A stretch of DNA of 64,000 nt from Meandrina meandrites. Its lineage: Eukaryota; Cnidaria; Anthozoa; Scleractinia; Meandrinidae. Below, piece by piece: positions 56,101-64,000 of the stretch. Each line of letters starts with the position of its first letter. Positions within the stretch are counted from its first letter, which is position 1. The position numbers were made by a program, and so were the translations under genes. The DNA lies in NCBI GenBank assembly GCA_963693305.1, contig OY855905.1:32582750-32646749 (forward strand), written 5' to 3'. The notes under the pieces were generated by a model, which saw nothing but the letters and a program-made list of their open reading frames with translations, searched no databases and was not told the origin of the DNA.

Positions 56101-57795
56101 CTGCCGTGGTTGCACTTGTCTTTATTTACATGCTCAGTTCCACATCTGACGCACTGGATAACAATCTAAAAACTATTGCAATAAATTAAGACATTCTGGC
56201 TACCGCTTGAAAGCGGGTCCAGAGGTTCAGCGTCTTTTTAGACTCAAATAAAAGAAGTTATACATGTTAAATGAGGCAATTATATTAGACTTTTAAAGCA
56301 GCCAAAATATTCAATTAATTCGCTTATCACTTTAACACCTGCCCTTTTTGCTATTTTGTTTTCTCATCGATGTGAACGAAGCACAAAGCAATTATTAAGA
56401 GTTAGTTTTGGTAACCTATTTTTTTTTTTGTTAAAAAAAAAAAGAAAACCTATATTGCCGCTTTAAATTTCAGTCGCACGAAACCGAATGGTTAAAACAG
56501 AATGGCTGTTTGTATACCGTTTTGATGGCTATTCAATATTCCTAAGTGAGTGAAAAAAAATCGTAACTGCGAATATCTATTTATAACATGGAGGGAAAAA
56601 TTACTGAACTCTGATTGGTTGAGACAGAGGACAGTTTTGTTAATTTAAGTAAGTGCTCATGGCAAAATTGCTTGATCCTGATTGGACGAGCAGAAAAGAA
56701 TGCTCGTTTCTAATTGTCTGAGCGCGGTGCACTTTGTTGGCTTCCTGACGGCTGGATTTTGAGAAGAATTTTCAGACACAGCGCTCGCTTGTAAGTCGCT
56801 TCGGAATTTGACTTCAGTTTCCCATTATTTGATTAAAAAGGAAAGGTGAATCTCAGGAAACAGAAGATTCTTTCCATTGAAAACTTGCATCAGCTAGACA
56901 CTTGACAAGTTTGCGACGAAATCCTTTATGGCGGCCAACTGACTTCTTCGTTTCACTTTTGTTCTGACGAGTGTGAAAATAAATGCGACTCAATCAAATG
57001 CAACCCAGAGTAAAGAGCAGAGAGATTGTTCAGAAAAGGAGATGGTCAAATTTAAACAGACGAAATCAGCTCGGCCCGGTGTTACATCTTCGCGGAAAAT
57101 TTAAGATCTTGTCCTTCCAGAACGAACATTTTGAGAGCTTAAAACATATCTTGCAAATATGAATCAGCCAAAACAAACCGTAATAGTAATACATGTGACA
57201 AATTTACAGAGGTGTCAAACTCTATTGACGGAAAACCGTGCAGACCTATGACCTCTACACATTTCGCTGGGCAGTCTCGCGGTCCTACTCAGCTTAAAAC
57301 CGTTAAACGCCTCCTAATAATACATCTGGCAGCATGTAGTACCCTTTATAAACAAGTGAGAAGCGAAATAAGTTGGACGCCGACTAAATCCAATACAGAA
57401 CGGCAAATGTACAAATTTCACGAACGTAGGGGTCCGTGTAGGCCTGTCACCTCCTTTCTACTACGCCAGAGATCGCAAGCACCGTTTCTGCTCTTCTTTT
57501 ACCTGTCTTCTATGGACGAATTCCCTTAATGAATCGCTTAATAATACTCTTTGGAACAGATCATCTGTTACTCGACCACCGCCAGAAGACACCATGGCGT
57601 CGGCAAAAAGATGTCAATAAGACCCGTCAACAATCAGTAATCTGACCAATCAGAGGTTGCACTAGAATCTGGTGCACGGAGGGTGCTTTGGAACGGCGAC
57701 ATAAAACCTTTGTCTGCAGGCTCCCCCGATTTTAATTCTCCTTCAGGCCCTTCTCGGCACGCTTCATTCGCCGATTTCTTTCGGAGCCTGCTCGC
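56101..57795. other. Upstream of the unit 2 b-type receptor, then unit 3 left flank
   Basis: Positions 56101-56530 match the other b-gene upstream regions. From about 56550 the sequence is not shared with other units. No gene accepted; the frame at 57212-57529 has no domain. Confidence 0.5.
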
Positions 57796-58943
57796 AGGCT
57801 ACTCGGACCACTGTTAGCAAGTGTTTTAATGGGACATATTGAAAACACTCTTGAGCGTGAAGGAAACATGTCCCCCCTTTGGGCACTCTTGCGCAAATTA
57901 GGGGATTAATTGTCATCCGCCACGCGACACACCCTTTGTCTATAACTTTACTCGTTAGGGCGTTAGGTTTCAGTTTCGTATTAAATAGCTCTAGCAGCGT
58001 CATTTGTGTTTTCGAGTCACGTTAGGTTTTCCCACCCACCCTTTTCTATTTAGGTCGATTTAGGTGAGGTGGCAGAGACTCTGAGGTTTATTTCGCTTCG
58101 TTATTGATTCGAGGAAATAAACTTCTCTCTTGGCCAAAAACAGACTGCGTTGTTGTTGTGTTGTTGGCGGGGGAATTCCTTCATTTTACAAGAGATACGT
58201 CGACGATACTCTAACCATAATGCCAGACTCAACGTCAGCTGATACTTTTCTTCAGGTCCTTAACATTGCCACCAATCAGTAAAATTCACCATGGAAACAA
58301 CGGAGTGCTTCCCTTTCTTGGTATGCAACTGCTGAACAGAGCACCTCAAATCGAGACCAAGGTTACATAAAACCTACGAAGGAACTTTTGCTCCACTACC
58401 AGAGCATGTCGATATCCGTTATAAACGAGGGCTGTTAAAAACCATGCTGGATCGGGCCTACTGCTTGTCGTCTTGTTGGACATGTTTTTCCGAAGAATGT
58501 GAGCGATTGAAAGCTTTTTTCTCCCGACTGAAATATCCGCTACAGTTCGTCCATACAACCGTCTGATGTCTTGTTAGTTTAAAGACCGAAGATCGACAAC
58601 CAATACAGGCCCCTGGTGAGAGTCCAACAGTTCGAATAGTCCTACCCTTTAAAGGTCAGGATTTTGCAGATTAAGTACGGAAACAACTCAAAAGATCTTA
58701 GCCAGAAAATGCGCACAGTCATCCAACCAGTTTTTGTTGGCAACAAGATCCAAGTACAAAAGCTTAAAGGACAAGAGAAAACCCGCCTATTGTAAATCAG
58801 CAGTGTGTTGTGTACACATTTCAATATAATGCGACTTGTGTGATGCAAGTTATGTAGGAAATACGCTGAGGCATTTACACCAGCGCGTGGACAAACAGTT
58901 TCATGTCCTCAAGAAGTGCAAGAATAAGTTTGATTCTCTAGTA
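57796..58943 (+). mobile_element. Penelope-like element fragment, unit 3
   Basis: The same RT region as 47251-48213, here interrupted by about 300 bp at 57871-58173. The RYVDDTL segment (about 58195) and the GIY-YIG start (CDASYVGNTLRHL, about 58835) are readable in broken frames. Dead copy. Confidence 0.82.
57871..58173. mobile_element. Insertion inside the unit 3 Penelope fragment
   Basis: About 303 bp present only in this copy; in unit 2 the flanks are contiguous at about 47447. It begins with a C-run (TCCCCCC) and ends with GGCGGGGG. Class not recognised, and no clear target duplication. Confidence 0.6.
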
Positions 58944-60826
58944 CATGAATTAATTATCCATTTATTATCTTTATCTGGCAGTTTTTTTCTTTACATTTTT
59001 CAATTTGAAAATGGTGACGACTCCAAAACATCGTTCGATTTTATCATTTATTATTGCTAATTGAAACCGAATTAATATTAAGTTAGTATTCACTCTTCAT
59101 AATTTCGGTAAACTGTACCCCACGCCTCGCCGGTGGCACACTCTACTCCCCCAGCTTTAAACTCCGCGCGAGGAGCGAAAGCATTTCAACTACGATCGAC
59201 AAATGCTTTTACAAAGATTAATGATAGAAGGTAGTCAGAGATAAGGCGAGGAGATACGAGAGGCGATCAAGAGTGACGTAAAGTGGAAGTATTACTCAGA
59301 TCGAACTAACTGAAAGATGAACAAAGAATGTTTGTCTTTCAATGGAACGGAGAGCAGCTCAGTACCACATAGACGTGCCAGGGTTATACGCATGCCTAGT
59401 GAAACTAGAAGACTAATATTCAGACTGTGAGAGCGTTCATAAAAAAAAAATGCAGAAAAGTAAAGAAACATGTATCAGTTCAAGAAGCCTGATAAACCAG
59501 TCAAGAAGCCTGATACTCATTTTGCCGTATCACGAGAGATACGATACTGCTCATTTTTTTGCCGATCGCAGCCTCTTCATTTGCACTGTGCTGTTGGGCT
59601 AGCCCCGCAGCTTTGCTGGTTGTCGTGATATTTTTATAAGAGAAAGTACACTCTGTTACATAAAATAAGGAAGAACGTATTGAACACCCTCTTTCCCTAC
59701 CACTAGATTCGCAACTACATCGTATTTTTACTTTCTTTTGCAAGAACAACGAAGACATTTATATGTTTGAACTGAAAGCAAGCCATTTACTTCCTTTTTT
59801 TTTAATTTACCTTTTGTGGTAAACACATTAATTCTCTTTGCTCCGCACATTAGCAAAAGTAAATTCGGCATTACTTTAACTTTAGCTTGGTCGTTTACTT
59901 AGCCTGTGTTTTTCGGTGCGTGTAGCACAATTTTATGAATGCACCGAAACTGACGGCTAGAGTAGAATTTGCACGAACATTTCCTTCGCCCTTCAGACTC
60001 GAGAAAAGCTTGGAGCAATAGCTAAAGGCCAGTTAGACTGAGTTAAGTTTTAAGGTTGTTGATTAGTTGATTCAAATTGATCACTTAGACATGCTGAGCA
60101 GCTTTGACACCTTTCCTCTCGCATTTCCATTTTTCATTAGCATTCACTTTTGCGTGATATTTTGTGTATCTGATGTCTTGTAATAGCAATTTACCAGTAA
60201 AGGGAATCGGCCTTCAAAACGAACTTCTGAAATCAGTAACTATAGTAGGGGACGGTTTGTTTGAAGTAAGATATTTATTGCATATTAATATGTGTTTACA
60301 CCTGCTAAAGATGTTTCTAGTACATTTTGCTTTGAACGGATATGCAAATCTTATCTTTTCAGCCTGGTGTTTTCTTTAAATAAGGGTCGTGTTTTCTTTG
60401 TAAACGTTACTGCATATATTTCAGCCCAAATGGTTAAAGTTTCACTTAAAGCAAATTTATTTTTATATTTTTATTCAGTTTTGGTTAGTATGTCGAAAAG
60501 TATCTCGACATTTTTATTTTTCATTTTTTCGTGCAATTTAAAACCATATTTAAATAATAATACACTGTGGAACAAGGATGCGAGGCAATTTAATTGGGGA
60601 TAAAATACAAGCTAATTAACAAGAACTTTTACTCAGCATGAGATCTACAGAAACCTACTTTTGAGCACAAACAGTTAAATAACCGAGTCGAGATCACTAC
60701 TGATTATTTTCAAGTTAAAACCATCTAAGCAGCTCAAGAGAATAAGGATGTTTCGTAGCTAGCTGTTAAAATTGCCTTGTTGCATTGTATTGCAAATTAG
60801 AAACGTCATATATGAAATCAGCCATT
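58944..60826. other. Unit 3 spacer with Polinton empty site
   Basis: Matches 48214-49633 and, after 60504, the flank right of the Polinton (42292-42605; 51565-51876). The single AGTATC target lies at 60499-60504. No gene accepted. Confidence 0.6.
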
Positions 60827-61714
60827 TTACTCATGATGCTTCCAAAACATCAAAGCTTTTAACGCATCTCTAAATTCACTTTTCCTTGCAGCGTAAATCC
60901 ACGGATTAATCGCTGCGTTTGAGAAAGCCGAGAAAAGTGCCCACGTTCCCCAAGACTCAAATGTTTTGTTTTCCTGGCACAAAATGTGTTTCTCTGACGC
61001 CACTTCAGTTATGGAAAAGGCCAGGGCTGGTAGGGAAGTCAAATAAAACACACCAATAACAATAGCAATAGTTATGGACGCCTTTTTGTTGCTCAATTGG
61101 CTTGCTAAAACTGAACCACTTTGCTGCTGTCCGATGGCTCTGGACTGACGAGATGCTTCTTTGAAAATGCAAATATAGCAGTAAGAGATAACAACACCAG
61201 GGATAATGAACACTGTAGAAACGGCTACGATCCAATAAGTGTCTTCGTTGATAACCAAACGCAGGCTAGCGATGCAGCTTGAAATAACCCAAACAGACGC
61301 CACAGCGTATCGAAAACTTGTTGTGGTTACGATGGTGTTATATCGTAAAGGCAGAATCACTCCAACATATCTTTCCAAGCTGACAGAACACAAGTTATAT
61401 GTTGATACACCAACAGACAGAACGTAAACGCAGTCCACAGAAATACTCAGAGGATGTTCCTCGTTAGCGACAGCTAACAGTGATCGTGTGATCCAGAGTG
61501 GTAGCGCGACGATCCCGACAAAGAAATCACCGACTGCAAGGGAAGCAAGGAAATAATTCGTAACAGAGTGAAGAGTTTGCTTTTTGTAGATTGCTGTGAG
61601 TATTAACACGTTTGTTGTACAAGCGATAATAGCAATAAGCAGGCCGAGGATGGTCGTTAGGACGACGTTCCATTTTGTTGTTGGAAGTTCATCACAAGCT
61701 GCTTGGGCCAGCAT
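60827..61714 (-). CDS. Orphan class A GPCR, a-type, intact
   Basis: A 295-residue single-exon receptor starting at the ATG at 61714; this start replaces the MTV start of b-type genes because the sequences diverge there. It shares the family architecture: TM1 Asn, LAVGD in TM2, SLERY in TM3, SVWVIS in TM4, IIPGVVISYCY in TM5, Thr-Ser instead of Cys-Trp in TM6 before LPAL, and NPWIYAARKSEF in TM7. ECL3 (SITEVASEKHILCQENKTFES) separates it from the b-type (INEAVFGGGASCQETKSLES). It is the only complete a-type gene in the window and the likely template of the fragments at 42606 and 51877. Confidence 0.92.
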   Translation of the reverse strand: MLAQAACDELPTTKWNVVLTTILGLLIAIIACTTNVLILTAIYKKQTLHSVTNYFLASLAVGDFFVGIVALPLWITRSLLAVANEEHPLSISVDCVYVLSVGVSTYNLCSVSLERYVGVILPLRYNTIVTTTSFRYAVASVWVISSCIASLRLVINEDTYWIVAVSTVFIIPGVVISYCYICIFKEASRQSRAIGQQQSGSVLASQLSNKKASITIAIVIGVFYLTSLPALAFSITEVASEKHILCQENKTFESWGTWALFSAFSNAAINPWIYAARKSEFRDALKALMFWKHHE

Positions 61715-64000
61715 CGTCTACTCTGGACGGTGGAAAATTGTACTTAAAAATTTATCTGGGACACTTCACCAATGCGAAAAACTCTCGTCCAGTAGCGAAT
61801 GAATGGAAATAATAATAGGGAAATATTCCGCAGCAGTAAATACAATTTAGCCCTTAAGGACCCCCCTTTTTTAACACATTATTTATGCAGAGCTGGCGCC
61901 TTTTTAATGATCCGAGCCATTTTCATCACGGGGTGCCTTTGTGAAAATACGTGGAAGTGCGCAATCGATCGAGTGTGCGCAGTACAACCTCGGTCCCAGG
62001 GTCTCTCTTCTTCTCGTCTCTCTGCCAGTCGCTCCATGGACGGGAAGAAGAGAGACCCTGGAAACGAGGCTTTGCGTAATAGCAATCGAATGGTTGCTAA
62101 GGGCATAGTGAATAGAGAAGAATGGTTATGAGGCTTGATAAATATCTTTGTTTAGTTCACATTTTTGGCATTGAACTTGCACAAAACACAGCTGTTGTTT
62201 ACTTCTGTCTGAGCAGCGACCATGCTAAAGGGAAAGAGAAAACAGTGAAAACTAGTGATAACGGCTACCGGTCTGGTGTAGTAAAAGTGAGGTAGTTCGA
62301 ATTATACTAATTAAAAGAATCCCACTGATTCCCAGATGATTTGCCATTTTTCGGTTGTTGAATGCAAACTCTAACGGATTTTTCGCGTGACATTCCACGC
62401 CGCCAATATATTTGTCAGTGACGTGAAACATCAGGTGAGAAATCCAGCTGAAAATGTAAACTTATCTCGGCGGCGTGAAACAACAGGCGCAAAATCCGCC
62501 TCCGTTGGCATTCTATACTCGTGCATGCAGTAATGAAAAACAATTTTCGAGAAAAAACAAAGCTTTGGCTGACGTCTTTCTTAGGAGCGACTCGACTACG
62601 TTGCCCAGCACTGCTTTGTCTTTAAAGAAAAGTGTCGACCTTCTCCCCCGCAACCGAATGTAAATGACTCGCGTTTTGTAGTTTTCTGTTGTTTAATATT
62701 GCTTTTTGAATAACTTTGAATTACTTCATGTTAACACACGGAGCCACCATGAATAATAACGAGAAAACCTTATTTCCCTTTTCAAATATAGTTCGTTGCC
62801 TTAATTTATTGTGTGACATATGAGGAAAATTTAACACCAGTTAAGTGTGTGTTTATTGTCGTAAGTTATTAACAGATGTATAAGCTATTTCCTATTTTAC
62901 TGTCATTTTCGCGTTTTTATTTACTCATGTTGCAAGGAAGGTATTAAGATGTCTCGAAACAGTTTTATCTGGACCGTACCTAACATTTTCAATCAGTTTT
63001 TTATTTATCTCTTTTAGATTAATGTTTGGTGTCGTCTAATGTTTAATTGCCATGACAACGATAAACAGAAACTTCGAAATCAGTAAAACATGAATTTAGT
63101 GCGCGATTCAGATTTTACAGAAAAAATGTTAGCAGCAGTAGTTTAAAGCAATATGGCGCCAATGATGAAATGTAATTCTGTATGCTCCATTTTAAATAAA
63201 TCGCAAAAACATTTGCAACCGTCCTCCTCGCATAATAATGGTAAAGGAATCGAAAGATATACACTGCTTTGCTGAAATTTCCTTAAATGACACCAGAATA
63301 TGTTTTAAAGGTATACTTTGCCGTCATGAAAGCTTTGCAGATTTTCTTCCTCGCAACTCCGAAAGAGAATTTTTTATCTTAACATTACTCCGTTATCATT
63401 TTTGATAACTCTTATTTTGAGTCACCTTGCAAATATCTTAAAAACGGTTCGTTCCCCACGTGTCAGGGCCCGCAGCTAGGGGGACCGGGGTATTTTTGGA
63501 TTTTCATTATTCTCAGATATTGGGAAACTGATTTGAAATTAAAAAAAAAAATGTTCAGATACAAAAGCATCGTTTTTGCAGTGCAAGACTACTAAACATT
63601 TAGAAACAGGCCTATAGATTCACTAACAAATCCTGCTTTTAACAATATAATTTACTCCAATTCAGTACTACAGCCAGTAGGCTATAAACAATCTGGTATA
63701 TATACCGAAATTTCTTTTTCTGTTATTGTTACCATTGGCAAATTCGTTAAAGAGTATTTATTTGAAAGGCCTTTTGAAATACAGAAGAATGGCGTTTTTC
63801 TTTTTGAAATATCTTTTTTCGTTCCAGAGATATTGTTATTTTTGTATTATGCAAGTTAGATAAGTGATGACGTCATAAGATTTGCAACTAAAAATTATAA
63901 AATACTGAATAAAAAATATCTCTGGAAATATTGAAGCAGTGTTCTTGAAACTTGGCACCACAAATGTGCATCACAAAAGGAACAGGTCAGGTGCTAAATT
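61715..64000. other. Right flank of the receptor array
   Basis: Sequence leaves the duplicated unit within about 50 bp of the start codon. Apart from the MITE at 61988, no gene or RNA recognised. Frames at 61799-62131 run across that MITE. Confidence 0.5.
61988..62069. mobile_element. 82-bp inverted-repeat element
   Basis: CCTCGGTCCCAGGGTCTCTC at the left and GAGAGACCCTGGAAACGAGG at the right pair as an imperfect hairpin. Short MITE-like fold-back sequence. Confidence 0.7.

Larger units (their letters stand above)
29960..61760. repeat. Tandem GPCR-containing segmental duplications
   Basis: A unit of about 9-10 kb recurs. Boundaries between units by landmark: b-type receptor at 30.4, 45.2 and 55.2 kb; a-type receptor or fragment at 42.6, 51.9 and 60.8 kb; Penelope-like fragment at 39.4, 47.25 and 57.8 kb. 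Flanks match too: 29970-30430 with 44900-45210 and 54860-55210; 31340-32440 with 46120-47240; 42900-45200 with 52340-55200; 48220-49630 with 59000-60500. Lengths differ because of independent insertions and deletions. Confidence 0.88.

Overview
The window looks like nuclear DNA of an anthozoan cnidarian, most likely a stony coral. It is AT-rich and not organised in operons. Its receptor genes are single-exon class A GPCRs. It is saturated with nested transposons of several classes: CR1/L2-like LINEs, Penelope-like elements, a Polinton/Maverick, Kolobok-, pogo- and hAT-like elements and many short inverted-repeat elements. The species call is inference; no search could be run, and all similarity statements are by eye.

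Left part (1-21.3 kb). A segment of about 4 kb holding tRNA-Ser genes occurs twice, at about 0.94-5.29 kb and 16.77-21.13 kb. Copy A has three intact tRNA-Ser genes (TGA, CGA, TGA). Copy B keeps a CGA and a TGA gene, has a decayed relic of the first, and carries an extra degenerate tRNA. Later insertions differ between the copies: a LINE in A, and in B a 368-bp TTAA element plus an insertion of about 1 kb. Between the copies lie a TM1-TM2 GPCR fragment (6.4-6.7 kb), one probable gene for a small secreted Asp-rich protein with TATA box and poly(A) signal (9.2-9.74 kb), and a 1.9-kb Kolobok-like element with TTAA target duplications and a THAP-like relic.

Middle (21.3-29.9 kb). There is a perfect 156-bp inverted repeat, an intact orphan GPCR (26.1-27.0 kb), simple repeats, and much sequence in which I see nothing.

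Right part (29.96-61.7 kb). This is a tandem array of orphan GPCRs, all on the minus strand and alternating between two subtypes (b, a', b, a', b, a). Two genes are intact (55.2 and 60.8 kb), one has a stop in TM7 (45.2 kb), one has two frameshifts (30.4 kb), and two are C-terminal fragments. The repeat unit is about 9-10 kb and also carries a Penelope-like fragment and, in two units, a Polinton at the same site. The third unit keeps the empty site with the single 6-bp target. A 6.9-kb element with terminal inverted repeats, a KRAB-A-domain-containing-protein-2-like integrase and a nested LINE interrupts the first unit.

The best-supported biology is therefore a young, decaying, lineage-specific receptor cluster, with its duplication history dated by transposon insertions. 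The receptors lack several canonical class A motifs (no Trp6.48, no ECL2 cysteine, Glu-Arg-Tyr in TM3), so their ligand cannot be guessed.
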